A stretch of DNA of 52,694 bases from Lentisphaeria bacterium. Lineage in GTDB: Bacteria; Verrucomicrobiota; Lentisphaeria; Victivallales; Victivallaceae. The notes beneath the pieces were generated by a model. That model made no database searches and was not told the DNA's origin. It saw only the letters and a list, made by a program, of their open reading frames with translations. This document shows positions 36,585 to 45,543 of this stretch, one piece after another (position 1 is the first letter of the stretch; the number at the start of each line of letters is the position of its first letter). A program made the translations under genes and the position numbers. The stretch covers positions 1 through 52,694 of the forward strand of contig JAFVRD010000033.1 in NCBI GenBank assembly GCA_017504435.1. Direction: 5' to 3'.

Positions 36585-37790
36585 ATGTATGATTGTGTAA
36601 TATGCCGTTATCACGAGATCGCCACCAAAGGCAACAACCGCAATATGTTTGAAAAGTGTCTGGTGGATAATATCCGGCATGCCATGCGCGCCGTGGATTT
36701 CAAAATGAAAGTCCGCCGTATCCGGGGCAGGGTGTGGATCGAACCGGAAAACGGCGGAACGTTTCCGGAAGATATTTTGCGTGCAGTTGAAAACATATTG
36801 AAAGATGTTTTCGGTCTGGAATCTTTTTCTCCGGCAAAATTGCTGACCGTGGACATGGATGATATACGCAATACCGCACTGGATATGGCGGAAAAGGTTT
36901 TTGGCGGGTTTGCCGGCAGTGAAAAACCTCATTTCCGGGTGCGCGCCCGGCGGAGCAATAAACGTTTTCCGCTGACCTCCAAAGATATTGAAATAGATCT
37001 GGTCACGGCATTGGCGGGCAGAGTCGGCAGTGATGTTTTCAAAATCGACTTGAGCGATGATGCGGATATTACGCTCGGAGTGGAAGTCCGCGATGAATTT
37101 TCACTTGTTTATTTTGACACTTTCCGCGGTCCGGGAGGTTTGCCGGTGGGGAGCAATCCCCGGGTGCTGACTCTGCTTTCCGGAGGAATAGATTCTCCGG
37201 TGGCGGCGTGGCAGATCATGAAACGCGGTTCAGCGACTGATTATCTGACATTTCACAGTTCGCCGTACACGCCCCCGGAAACGGTGGACAAAGTCCGGGG
37301 AATTGCCGCCGAACTCAACCGTTTTCAGCGCAAAGGACGGCTCTTTGTTGCCAATCTTGCTGAATTTCAAAAAGCGGTGCGCGATAATTGTGCCGAAAGA
37401 ATGCGTACCGTACTCTATCGCCGGGCGATGTTCCGTATTGCGGAAATGGTCGCGCTCCGGGAAGATTGCAAAGCGATCGTGACCGGAGAGGCTCTCGGAC
37501 AGGTCGCCAGCCAGACCGTGGCAAATATGGATACGATCAACCGGGCAATTGATATGCTGGTTCTGCGTCCGCTGGTCGGAGCGGACAAACTCGAAGCCAT
37601 TGCCGTGGCGGAGCGCATCGGTACGATGAAATTGTCCAGTGTGCAGGTTCCGGACAGTTGTACGGTTTTTGCGCCCTCCAGTCCGGCAACGTCAGTTCCG
37701 GTGGATCTGGCATTGAAAGAAGAGGCAAAAATTCCCGGATATGCTCAAATACTGCAAAAAATTGTGGATGATATTGAAATAAACGCTTGA
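36585..37790 (+). CDS. thiI: tRNA 4-thiouridine synthetase ThiI (no rhodanese domain)
   Basis: ThiI adenylates uridine 8 of tRNA and inserts sulfur. The 401-residue protein has the ferredoxin-like and THUMP domains at the N-terminus (CRYHEIATKGNNRNMFE, then FRVRARRSNKRFPLTS), the PP-loop ATP motif LLSGGIDSPVAAW near residue 198, the second motif ALGQVASQT and the C-terminal VQVPDSCTVFAPSSPAT. It lacks the C-terminal rhodanese domain found in enteric ThiI, like the Bacillus form, so another sulfur donor is expected. No ribosome site of note. The promoter of the next operon overlaps its last codons. Confidence 0.95.
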   Translation: MYDCVICRYHEIATKGNNRNMFEKCLVDNIRHAMRAVDFKMKVRRIRGRVWIEPENGGTFPEDILRAVENILKDVFGLESFSPAKLLTVDMDDIRNTALDMAEKVFGGFAGSEKPHFRVRARRSNKRFPLTSKDIEIDLVTALAGRVGSDVFKIDLSDDADITLGVEVRDEFSLVYFDTFRGPGGLPVGSNPRVLTLLSGGIDSPVAAWQIMKRGSATDYLTFHSSPYTPPETVDKVRGIAAELNRFQRKGRLFVANLAEFQKAVRDNCAERMRTVLYRRAMFRIAEMVALREDCKAIVTGEALGQVASQTVANMDTINRAIDMLVLRPLVGADKLEAIAVAERIGTMKLSSVQVPDSCTVFAPSSPATSVPVDLALKEEAKIPGYAQILQKIVDDIEINA

Positions 37791-37815
37791 CAAAGCGGTA
37801 TATCGGGGTTAAGTT
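37787..37815 (+). promoter_or_regulatory. Promoter of the pilus-type ATPase operon
   Basis: TTGACA (37787-37792) and TAAGTT (37810-37815) are separated by 17 bases. Transcription from about 37822 excludes translation of any upstream extension of the ATPase gene and supports its TTG start at 37868. Confidence 0.62.
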
Positions 37816-37867
37816 TTTACATTACAATATTTTTTGGGTTATTTTTATTAGTGAGAGGGATGCGAGA

Positions 37868-39577
37868 TTGATAAAAGATCCTGAATTTGCGCTTAAGCTG
37901 CTGCAGGAAAACGGCATGGTTACACCTGCGCAGATCACCGCCGCCCGGGAAGCCGCCATGGATACCGGCAGTAATGATCCGATCCGGGAATTGATTGCTT
38001 CCGGAGCAGTGGATTATGATGATATGCTCGGCATGCTTGCCCAGCAATACGGTATGGAAGTTATGTCCATTGCGGATTATGACATCCCGCTGGAAGTCAT
38101 CGAATCTGTCAAAAATGAGTATGCCCGTTACTATGAAGTCGTTCCGGTGTCCCGGGAAGATGCCATGTTGACTGTGGCGATGTCTGATCCGACAGATGTT
38201 GAAAAACTGGATACGCTGCGTTATCTGCTCGGAGGCGATGTCGAAGCGGTCATTGTCCCGGAACGTGAAATAAGGGAAGCGTTGGACAGATATTATCCCG
38301 AAGAAGAAGAGGTTTCCGGCAGTATCGCCAAAGATTTGGATATCAATGAGACCGAGATGATCATTGAAACCGCTGAAAAAGATGCTTCTGCGGTCGATGA
38401 AGATGATGATGCCCCGATCATCCGTCTGGTTTCCAAATTGATCATTGATGCCTACAAAATGCGGGCATCGGATATTCACCTTGAACCGATGGAGAAACGT
38501 TACCGGGTGCGTTACCGTATTGACGGTGCATTGCGTGAAGTTGATGGGCCTCCGAAATATTTGCAGGCAAACTTTACCAGCCGCGTCAAGATCATGGCGC
38601 ATTTGGATATTACCGAGAAACGCATTCCTCAGGACGGACGCATCCAGATTTCAGTCGGCGACAAGGATCTGGACTTGCGTGTATCATCCATTCCGACGGT
38701 ATTCGGCGAGAGTATCGTTATGCGTATTTTGGACAAAAGCAGTATCCAGCTGGATATTCCCCGGTTGGGGTTCTATGCTGACGACCTGGAAATGGTCACC
38801 CGGATCATCAATTATCCGGACGGCATCTTCCTGGTGACCGGGCCGACCGGTTCCGGTAAAACCACCTCGCTTTATGCGTTTTTGAATACCATCAACACCA
38901 CGGCGCGAAAACTTATTACGGTCGAGGACCCGATCGAGTATCAGCTGCCGGGTATCAATCAGGTGCAGGTGGACAGACATGTGGATATGACTTTTGCTGC
39001 GGCGTTGCGCAGTATGCTCCGTCAGGCACCTAACATCATCATGGTCGGTGAGATCCGCGACCTTGAAACTGCTGAAATCGCAATCAACGCGGCGTTGACC
39101 GGTCACCTTGTTTTCAGTACCCTGCACACCAATGACGCGCCCGGAGCGGTCACCCGTCTGGTGGATATGGGCGTGAAACCGTTTCTGGTGGCAACGGCGT
39201 TGCGGGCGGTCATGGCGCAGCGGCTGTTGCGGCGGGTATGTAAAGAGTGTTCCGAGCCGTACACCCCCAGTGCTGCCGAAAAGCGGATATTGGGGCTTAC
39301 CGATGAATACCTTGCCAATCACCAGTTCTACAAGGGCAAAGGGTGCCGTCATTGCGGTTACACCGGTTACAAGGGCCGGGTGGGTATTTATGAAATATTC
39401 CTGATTACAGAAGAGATCGCCCAGTTGATCTTTTCCAATGAGACCAGCGGTACGATCCGTTCGTTTGCGCGTAAAAACGGCATGCGCAGTTTGCGTGATG
39501 ATGCCATCCGCAAAGCTGAAGCGGGAATATCCACTCTGGAAGAGGTCATTTTTGTGACCTTGCGCGATGAGAATTAA
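37868..39577 (+). CDS. GspE/PilB-type assembly ATPase, copy 1
   Basis: This protein (569 residues) is a type II secretion/type IV pilus assembly ATPase. It has an N-terminal MshEN-like domain (residues 1 to about 140, ending ALDRYYPEEEEV), a PAS-like N2 domain with ASDIHLEPMEKRYRVRYRIDG, the Walker A GPTGSGKTTSLYAF near residue 326, the Asp box and Walker B (NIIMVGEIRDLETAEIA), HTNDAPGAVTRL, and a C-terminal zinc tetracysteine motif (CKECSEPY and CRHCGYTGYKGR). The start is TTG, since GAGAGG lies nine bases upstream and the -35 box overlaps the longer frame. It precedes a second ATPase and PilC. Confidence 0.93.
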   Translation: MIKDPEFALKLLQENGMVTPAQITAAREAAMDTGSNDPIRELIASGAVDYDDMLGMLAQQYGMEVMSIADYDIPLEVIESVKNEYARYYEVVPVSREDAMLTVAMSDPTDVEKLDTLRYLLGGDVEAVIVPEREIREALDRYYPEEEEVSGSIAKDLDINETEMIIETAEKDASAVDEDDDAPIIRLVSKLIIDAYKMRASDIHLEPMEKRYRVRYRIDGALREVDGPPKYLQANFTSRVKIMAHLDITEKRIPQDGRIQISVGDKDLDLRVSSIPTVFGESIVMRILDKSSIQLDIPRLGFYADDLEMVTRIINYPDGIFLVTGPTGSGKTTSLYAFLNTINTTARKLITVEDPIEYQLPGINQVQVDRHVDMTFAAALRSMLRQAPNIIMVGEIRDLETAEIAINAALTGHLVFSTLHTNDAPGAVTRLVDMGVKPFLVATALRAVMAQRLLRRVCKECSEPYTPSAAEKRILGLTDEYLANHQFYKGKGCRHCGYTGYKGRVGIYEIFLITEEIAQLIFSNETSGTIRSFARKNGMRSLRDDAIRKAEAGISTLEEVIFVTLRDEN

Positions 39578-39594
39578 AAAAGGGAGATAAGAAT

Positions 39595-41283
39595 ATGTTG
39601 GATATTGAAAGTTCCGCTCTTATAGATCTGCTCCGCAATGAGCGTTCGGCGGATAATCCGGCGCTGGTTTCCCATCTCAAAGAGGTTGCGGAGGAGTGTG
39701 AAGCTTCCGGTAAACCGGCTATAGACGTTATTGATAACTTTGGTCTGTTCACCCGCAAAGAGATGCTGGAATTGATCGCGGAAAGTCTGGGTTCCTACGT
39801 TTGGAATCCCCGGGCAGTGGATCTTTCCAGGGAAATCATCAGTTTGCTGGATGTGGACACTGCCCGGAGCAATGGAGTTATTCCGATCGCCCGGGAATAT
39901 AATTGCGTGCATCTGGCGATGCGTCATCCGCTGGATTATCATGCAGTGGAGGCGTTGCGTTTTATTCTGGGACAGGATGTATTGCCGGTTGCTTGTGATC
40001 CGGATCAGTTTGAAAGTGAATTGGATCGTTATTATCCTGAAAAAGAGGATTCTGTTGACGATATTATTGCCGAAATGGGAACAGTGGAAATTTCCGATGA
40101 GGATATTCCTGATGAAGATAAAGCCAATGAAATGCCCATTATCAAATTTGTGGATGTGGTGATCCATCAGGCGATCAAAGACAAGGCATCGGATATTCAC
40201 TTTGAACCGTTTGAATCCAATTTCCGGATCCGTTACCGGGTCGACGGTGCGCTTTATGAGATGCCTGAACCGCCGCGCAGTCTGGCGACTCCGGTGATCA
40301 GCCGTATCAAGATCATTTCCGGATTGAATATTTCGGAACGCCGCCGTCCTCAGGATGGACGTATTCAATTGAAATATAATGGCCGTCCGGTCGATTTGCG
40401 TGTATCGTGTCTGCCGACCAGTCACGGTGAATCCGTGGTGCTCCGTGTGCTTGACCGGTCGGTGGTGAATTTGGAACTTGATGCGCTCGGCATCGGGGCA
40501 GATGTTTTAGCGAAACTGCGGGAAATGATCCAGTTGCCCAATGGTATTCTGCTGGTGACCGGTCCGACCGGTTCCGGTAAAACGACGACCCTTTATTCAG
40601 CATTGAGTGAGATCAACAAGATCGAGGATAAAATTCTTACCGCCGAGGACCCGGTTGAGTATGATATTGCCGGTTTGGTACAGTGTCCGATCAATGATGC
40701 AGTCGGTATGACATTTCAGAAAGCATTGCGTGCGTTTTTGCGTCAGGACCCTGACCGGATTCTGGTCGGTGAGATCCGTGACTTTGAAACTGCCCAGATC
40801 GCAATCGAAGCATCGCTTACCGGGCACTTTGTGTTCAGTACGCTGCATACCAACGATGCGGCCAGTACAGTTACCCGTCTGATGGATATGGGAGTGGAAC
40901 CGTTTTTGATCGCGTCTTCATTGGCGGGGGTGTTGGGACAGCGTCTTATCCGCCGGGTATGTCCGGAGTGCAAAACATTCTATACTCCGACCGATGAGGA
41001 TCTTGACCGTCTCAATCTGGAACGTGCCCAGGTCGGAGACCGCAAATTCTGTTACGGACGCGGCTGTGAACTTTGCAACAATACCGGATACAAAGGCCGG
41101 AAGGCATTGACTGAACTTATGGTTGTCAATGAAGAACTCCGGGATATGATTGCCAGCAGTACTCCTGCAAATATTCTGCGGGACAAGGCTTGTGAATTCG
41201 GAATGCGGACATTGCGTGATGATGGTCTGCTGGCGATTTTCAACGGCGAGACCACTGTTGACGAAGTAGTGCGTTACACATAA
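39595..41283 (+). CDS. GspE/PilB-type assembly ATPase, copy 2
   Basis: A second complete ATPase of the same family (562 residues) follows 17 bases after the first, with AAAGGGAG as ribosome site. Domains repeat: MshEN-like N-terminus (residues 1 to about 145, ending LDRYYPEKE), ASDIHFEPFESNFRIRYRVDG, Walker A GPTGSGKTTTLYSALS near residue 324, RILVGEIRDFETAQIA, HTNDAASTVTRL and the zinc motif CPECKTFY and CELCNNTGYKGR. The two copies are clearly diverged, so this is an old duplication rather than a fresh one. All active-site motifs are kept in both, suggesting two working motors or a hetero-oligomer (inference). Confidence 0.93.
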   Translation: MLDIESSALIDLLRNERSADNPALVSHLKEVAEECEASGKPAIDVIDNFGLFTRKEMLELIAESLGSYVWNPRAVDLSREIISLLDVDTARSNGVIPIAREYNCVHLAMRHPLDYHAVEALRFILGQDVLPVACDPDQFESELDRYYPEKEDSVDDIIAEMGTVEISDEDIPDEDKANEMPIIKFVDVVIHQAIKDKASDIHFEPFESNFRIRYRVDGALYEMPEPPRSLATPVISRIKIISGLNISERRRPQDGRIQLKYNGRPVDLRVSCLPTSHGESVVLRVLDRSVVNLELDALGIGADVLAKLREMIQLPNGILLVTGPTGSGKTTTLYSALSEINKIEDKILTAEDPVEYDIAGLVQCPINDAVGMTFQKALRAFLRQDPDRILVGEIRDFETAQIAIEASLTGHFVFSTLHTNDAASTVTRLMDMGVEPFLIASSLAGVLGQRLIRRVCPECKTFYTPTDEDLDRLNLERAQVGDRKFCYGRGCELCNNTGYKGRKALTELMVVNEELRDMIASSTPANILRDKACEFGMRTLRDDGLLAIFNGETTVDEVVRYT

Positions 41284-41330
41284 TGAATTTTTAGTTTGGA
41301 AACAATTAACATATTTGGAGACGAAATATT

Positions 41331-42581
41331 ATGCCGCAATTTCAATATGTTGTATGGGATGCTTCGCGCAAGCGCCGTCAGGGCAAAATAAATGCCGCCA
41401 GTCAGGAAGCTGCCAGTGCTGAGCTCCGCCGCAAAGGTTATGGTATTGAATCTTTGCAGATGGTCGTGGAGACTAAAAAAGCAAAGAGCAGCAAAAAAGG
41501 TGCCGCCAGCTTCAATATCAACCTCGGTCCGGTGGTTATCAACCGCAAGGATTTGACGGTGGTGACCCGTCAGTTGGCGATCCTGCTCAGCGCCGGTCTG
41601 CCGTTGATCCGTTCTTTGCGGACGCTGGAAAAACAGGCAAAAAATCCTTCGGTTCGGGCGGTTTTGGCTAAAACTTCAGACATTGTGGAGGGCGGTGCCA
41701 CATTCGCCGAAGCTCTTGCCCAGAGTCCGAAATCATTTGATAAGCTTTATTTGAATATGGTGCGTGCCGGTGAAGCATCCGGTGCCATGGAGATCATTCT
41801 TGACCGTTTGGCTGGTTTTATGGAGAAATCTGCCCGGATCGCCGGCAAGGTGAAATCAGCGATGATCTATCCGACCGTGGTGTTGTCCATTTCGCTGTTG
41901 GCGGTGGTCGGCTTGATGATCTTTATCGTGCCGAACTTCAGTAAGATCTTCAAAGATTTGCTGGGAGATGATGCCGAGTTGCCCGGGATCACCACATTTT
42001 TGATTACGGTCAGTGACACGTTGATGACCAGTTGGTATTATTATATTATCGGCGTGATTTCCATTGTGATACTTTACAAAATCATTGTTATGATCCCTGC
42101 CGGAAAGTGGGGGGTAGACTGGTGCAAATACAATATGCCTTTATTCGGACCGATCATTGCCAAGTCGGCAATTTCCCGTTTCAGCCGTACACTGGGTACT
42201 CTGATGAGTTCCGGTGTGCCGGTGCTTAATGCGCTGGCTATCGTTAAAGAGACCAGCGGTAATGACGTGGTTGCCAGTGCGGTGCAGAAGGTATATGGCG
42301 CAGTCAAAGAAGGTGAAGGTATTGCCGGACCGTTGAGCAAGACCAAAGTTTTCCCTGAAATGGTTATCAGTATGGTCGAGGTCGGTGAAGAAACCGGTAA
42401 ACTGCCGGAAATGCTGGACAAAATCGCGAATACTTATGAAGATGATGTGGACAACTCCGTCAGTGCATTGACTTCGTTGATCGAGCCGTTGATGATCGTA
42501 GGTTTGGCGGTCATTGTCGGTACGATCGTTATTGCGTTGTTCCTGCCGCTGACCAAAATTATTGAGCAGATGTCCGCCTGA
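41331..42581 (+). CDS. PilC/GspF inner-membrane platform protein
   Basis: The 416-residue protein is the platform protein of a type IV pilus or type II secretion system. It has an N-terminal cytoplasmic stretch (FQYVVWDASRKRRQGKINA) and two repeated T2SSF helical domains: VVTRQLAILLSAGLPLIRSL in the first and ISRFSRTLGTLMSSGVPVL in the second. Three membrane segments fit the family (TVVLSISLLAVVGLMIFIV, YYYIIGVISIVILYKIIV and PLMIVGLAVIVGTIVIALFL). The C-terminus LPLTKIIEQMSA is typical. It lies 47 bases after the second ATPase; no secretin or prepilin peptidase gene is nearby. Confidence 0.94.
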   Translation: MPQFQYVVWDASRKRRQGKINAASQEAASAELRRKGYGIESLQMVVETKKAKSSKKGAASFNINLGPVVINRKDLTVVTRQLAILLSAGLPLIRSLRTLEKQAKNPSVRAVLAKTSDIVEGGATFAEALAQSPKSFDKLYLNMVRAGEASGAMEIILDRLAGFMEKSARIAGKVKSAMIYPTVVLSISLLAVVGLMIFIVPNFSKIFKDLLGDDAELPGITTFLITVSDTLMTSWYYYIIGVISIVILYKIIVMIPAGKWGVDWCKYNMPLFGPIIAKSAISRFSRTLGTLMSSGVPVLNALAIVKETSGNDVVASAVQKVYGAVKEGEGIAGPLSKTKVFPEMVISMVEVGEETGKLPEMLDKIANTYEDDVDNSVSALTSLIEPLMIVGLAVIVGTIVIALFLPLTKIIEQMSA

Positions 42582-42606
42582 TGCGTGTTTGATTCAGGTC
42601 ATTACT

Positions 42607-43293
42607 ATGATCGAAATATTGGATATAGGCAATTCTTTTACCAGAATTGCCCTTTGGGATGGCATACATATCCGCAGTCTCCGTCGGGTGGCGACTGCGG
42701 ATTTTTCCGGTACTGCGGGCGATCTGCCTGCCGTGGCGGCGTGTGTCTGTCCGGATGTAAAAAAGCGTCTTGCCGGAGAAAATATTGAATTCATCTCTGC
42801 CGTAAATCACCGTTCAGCAGTTGATTTTTCTGCGGTGAATACTGCCACGCTGGGGGCGGATCGGGTCGCCAATGCGATTGCCTTGGCTGAATTATATGAT
42901 TTGCCGGGAGTAGTCATTGACTGTGGTACGGCAGTGACGATGGAGGTGGTGGATGCGGATAAACGTTTTCGCGGTGGAGCGATTGCTCCGGGTCGGAAAT
43001 TGATGCGTCAGGCGTTGCATTGCGGCACCGGGCAGCTTCCGGAGGTGCCATTGTATGAAAAAGTACCGGAACTCCCCGGCTGCAATACTCCGGATGCGAT
43101 TTCTTTTGGTATTGACCGGGGAATCATCGGAATGGTCAGGGAATTCGTTGAATCCGCCGCCCGGATGTTTCCTTTGAAAAGTGTGGTTCTTACCGGTGGA
43201 GATGCCGGTTTTCTTGCTTTTGAATTTCCTGATGCGATTATTGCAGATGAATTTTTTACTCTGACCGGGATCCGTATCGGCGGCGGGTATTAA
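42607..43293 (+). CDS. coaX: Type III pantothenate kinase
   Basis: CoaX phosphorylates pantothenate in the first step of coenzyme A synthesis. The protein (228 residues from the ATG at 42607) shows the ASKHA-fold phosphate motif EILDIGNSFTRIALWD, TLGADRVANAIAL, VIDCGTAVTMEVVD with the catalytic aspartate, and GGAIAPGRKLMRQAL. The C-terminal VVLTGGDAGFL fits. It has the usual length or slightly less (250). A longer frame from 42562 overlaps pilC and lacks a ribosome site. It seems to be the last gene of the ATPase operon and faces dnaA across a 369-base noncoding stretch. Confidence 0.92.
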   Translation: MIEILDIGNSFTRIALWDGIHIRSLRRVATADFSGTAGDLPAVAACVCPDVKKRLAGENIEFISAVNHRSAVDFSAVNTATLGADRVANAIALAELYDLPGVVIDCGTAVTMEVVDADKRFRGGAIAPGRKLMRQALHCGTGQLPEVPLYEKVPELPGCNTPDAISFGIDRGIIGMVREFVESAARMFPLKSVVLTGGDAGFLAFEFPDAIIADEFFTLTGIRIGGGY

Positions 43294-43662
43294 ATCAATT
43301 GTTTGCAAAAACTCAAAAATCAGCTGCTCCATATAAATATTCCCAAGTTCCCGGATGCGGTCGTATATATGCAATAAACGGCTGAAATCAGCGCATGACA
43401 AGATGATACGGGAATATGGGAACTTGCTTGAATAAATTATATATTTATTTTATTATCAGCAAGTTGTGATTCTGAAAAGCTTCTCTGTATATCCCGGAAG
43501 TTCCCAGGGGAAGTGCATCATTTTTTCAGCTTCCCATGGGATAAATCTGCCGTTGGGAATGTCCAAACGGGAATTATGTCAAATGATAAATGCAAGCTGT
43601 TTTTAATGTGCTTGGGGTGAATTTGGCAACAATAGAGCTGTTGTCAATCAACGTTTCAATGA
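43294..43662. other. Noncoding stretch with repeated TTCCC motifs between coaX and dnaA
   Basis: No gene is visible here. TTCCC occurs at least six times on one strand or the other: TATTCCCAAGTTCCCGG near 43338, the inverted form CGGGAATATGGGAACTTGC near 43409, GAAGTTCCCAGGGGAAG near 43498, CTTCCCATGGGAT near 43531, and inverted TTCCC near 43555 and 43568. An AT-rich core (43434-43457) and a short palindrome GCTGAAATCAGC (43381) lie between. The function is unknown: a binding-site cluster, a small RNA, or part of an origin are possible. Confidence 0.4.
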
Positions 43663-45033
43663 TCAATGTTTCTGTAGCTGCCGTTCCAGCTGGTTTACAG
43701 ACCGGCGGAGTTGATCATCACTGTTGCAACGGTCAGTGATCGTTTTAGCTGCATGCAGAACATTGGCGTGTGTACGTCCGAATACATCGCCGATCTCATT
43801 ACTGGAGAGACGGGTCAATTTGCGGCACAGATACATCGCGACCATCCGGGGATCAGCCACGTTGCGGGAACGGCATTTACCGATCATATCCGCCAGCGTG
43901 ATACCGAAATGGTTGGCAACTGTACGCTGAATATTTTCCGGACTGATGTCCCGAGCCAGACTTTCCTGTGCTAATTGAGCATGGAGCAGGTTCTCTGCCT
44001 CCTCAATGGATAATTCACATCCATTCATCTCAGCGAATGCTGACAGACGCAGGAAACTGCCTTTGAGCCGCCGGACGGTGCTGGAAATATTTTCAGCAAG
44101 GAAATCCAGTATTTCATCTGAAAGCGGCGGACGGGTCAAAGTTGCTTCGCGCCACATCCGCAGTATCATGACTTTTTCTTCATATTCCGGCATTCCGACC
44201 TGACAAATCATACCCTGTTCAAAGCGGCTGCTCAGTCGTTTGTCAATATCAGACAATTCACAGGGCTGGCGGTCACTGGTTAGTACGATTTGCTTGTTCT
44301 GACGGCACAGGATGTTGAAAACGTTGAAAAATTCCTCCTGCAGCACCGGTTTTTTCGCCAGACGATGGATATCGTCGATCAGCAGCACGTCCACGTTGCA
44401 TAATCCGGCGCGGAAATCGGCAATACTGCGTTTTTGTTTCAGCAATTCATAATAATCATTGAGCATCTCATCACAGGTCACGTAATTGACGGTCATTTGC
44501 GGATGATCGATGGCGATTTGATGAGATATTGCCTGCAGCAAATGGGTTTTACCGACTCCGTTGGTACCGTAAAGAAACAACGGATTATATATTTCTCCGG
44601 GAATTTTAGCAACGCTTTTAGCTGCGGCACACGCATGGCGGTTGTTATAACCGGTAATAAAGTTGTCAAAGGTATAGAGTGCCGGTTTTAGCCGGGAACT
44701 CTTTTTGGCAGTTCCGGATTCCACAGCGGCAGGAGCAGGGGATTGGACTGGAGCAGAGAACTCTGCTACCGGGTTCAATTCATGCCCTTCGATCAATTCA
44801 TAGCGGTACGAATTGCCGTAAATATTGGTAAGAGCTTTGCAGAGCATATCATCATAACCGCGGATCACATCTGCCAGAAAGAAGTCGGAAACTCCCAGAG
44901 AGAGCAGATCGCCCTCTAATGTCAACGCAGGTAAACGGACAAAATAGGAATTGTAGAGAGTTTCGCTCTCCATTTTAAGTCTGCTGACGGCGATATCCCA
45001 CACCTCTGCAGCACTCAAAGTATTTTTTCCCAT
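43663..45033 (-). CDS. dnaA: Chromosomal replication initiator protein DnaA
   Basis: DnaA binds the origin and opens it in the ATP form. The 456-residue protein has domain I (LSAAEVWDIAVSRLK, residues 5 to 85), a short linker with SPAPAAVESG, the AAA+ domain starting YTFDNFITGYNN with Walker A GTNGVGKTHLLQ near residue 157, Walker B VDVLLIDDIHRL, and the C-terminal domain IV with YLCRKLTRLSSNEIGDVFGR followed by THANVLHA, the DnaA signature. No dnaN, recF or gyrB follows; the gene is alone between coaX (convergent) and a symporter gene (same strand), an arrangement unlike the classic dnaA operon. Promoter at 45108-45136. Confidence 0.97.
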   Translation of the reverse strand: MGKNTLSAAEVWDIAVSRLKMESETLYNSYFVRLPALTLEGDLLSLGVSDFFLADVIRGYDDMLCKALTNIYGNSYRYELIEGHELNPVAEFSAPVQSPAPAAVESGTAKKSSRLKPALYTFDNFITGYNNRHACAAAKSVAKIPGEIYNPLFLYGTNGVGKTHLLQAISHQIAIDHPQMTVNYVTCDEMLNDYYELLKQKRSIADFRAGLCNVDVLLIDDIHRLAKKPVLQEEFFNVFNILCRQNKQIVLTSDRQPCELSDIDKRLSSRFEQGMICQVGMPEYEEKVMILRMWREATLTRPPLSDEILDFLAENISSTVRRLKGSFLRLSAFAEMNGCELSIEEAENLLHAQLAQESLARDISPENIQRTVANHFGITLADMIGKCRSRNVADPRMVAMYLCRKLTRLSSNEIGDVFGRTHANVLHAAKTITDRCNSDDQLRRSVNQLERQLQKH

Positions 45034-45107
45034 TTTATCACAACCTCAATATTGATAAACCACAAACAAAAACACGCCCCGGAAAGTGGAGGCGGTTGAC
45101 AGTGTAT

Positions 45108-45136
45108 AATATAAAGGATAAACAGGAAATTTGCAA
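45108..45136 (-). promoter_or_regulatory. Promoter of dnaA
   Basis: On the minus strand TTGCAA (45131-45136) and TATATT (45108-45113) are separated by 17 bases, giving a leader of about 67 bases. Confidence 0.62.
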
Positions 45137-45505
45137 GTCAGTAAACAAGTACTTTTTTGGGAAAAAAAATGCAAGTCAACATATTATCATGGGGTTACGA
45201 AAAATAAAAATTTTTAAGATTTTTTTTTATCTTTTTTGCCATGGTGGAGACGTTTCTTTGTAGTTCTCCAAAACTTCAAGCACTTACAACAAAAAACACA
45301 ATATCAATAAGTTATAGAAATTTGAACTCCGACATAATAAGGCTGTCCAAACTAATTTTGTATCAATTCTCGGGAATTAAAACAATACGGAAACGGATTA
45401 ATATTTTGTAACTTTTGTACCCTCGTGAAAAATCATGAAGTTACAATGAAAAAAATCGTTTTTGAAAAAGTTATTTACAACTTATTTACAAGCGACGTTA
45501 CTCTT
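45137..45505. other. AT-rich noncoding region upstream of dnaA, weak oriC candidate
   Basis: The region holds no gene. It contains an A/T block (45199-45236) resembling a DNA-unwinding element and two same-strand 9-mers TTATTTACA at 45471-45479 and 45482-45490, 11 bases apart, each one mismatch from the DnaA-box consensus TTATNCACA. Perfect DnaA boxes are absent, and gene directions do not diverge from here, which argues against an origin. The first few bases of the last part overlap an inverted repeat after the symporter gene. Confidence 0.3.
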
Positions 45506-45543
45506 TCATTTCAATTGCCCGGAGGAGGGGGCAGACGTCGCTT
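45489..45543. repeat. 10-bp inverted repeat spanning the end of the symporter gene
   Basis: CAAGCGACGT (45489-45498) and its exact complement ACGTCGCTTG (45534-45543) flank a 35-base spacer that contains the symporter stop codon. It could act as a weak terminator, although no T run follows on the minus strand. CGTCGCTTG also appears in the palindrome-rich end of the window (52580-52588). Confidence 0.4.

Noticed and set aside
43294-43662. CRISPR-like array in the coaX-dnaA gap
   Set aside because: The repeated cores are short, of irregular spacing and in both orientations, without uniform repeats or spacers.
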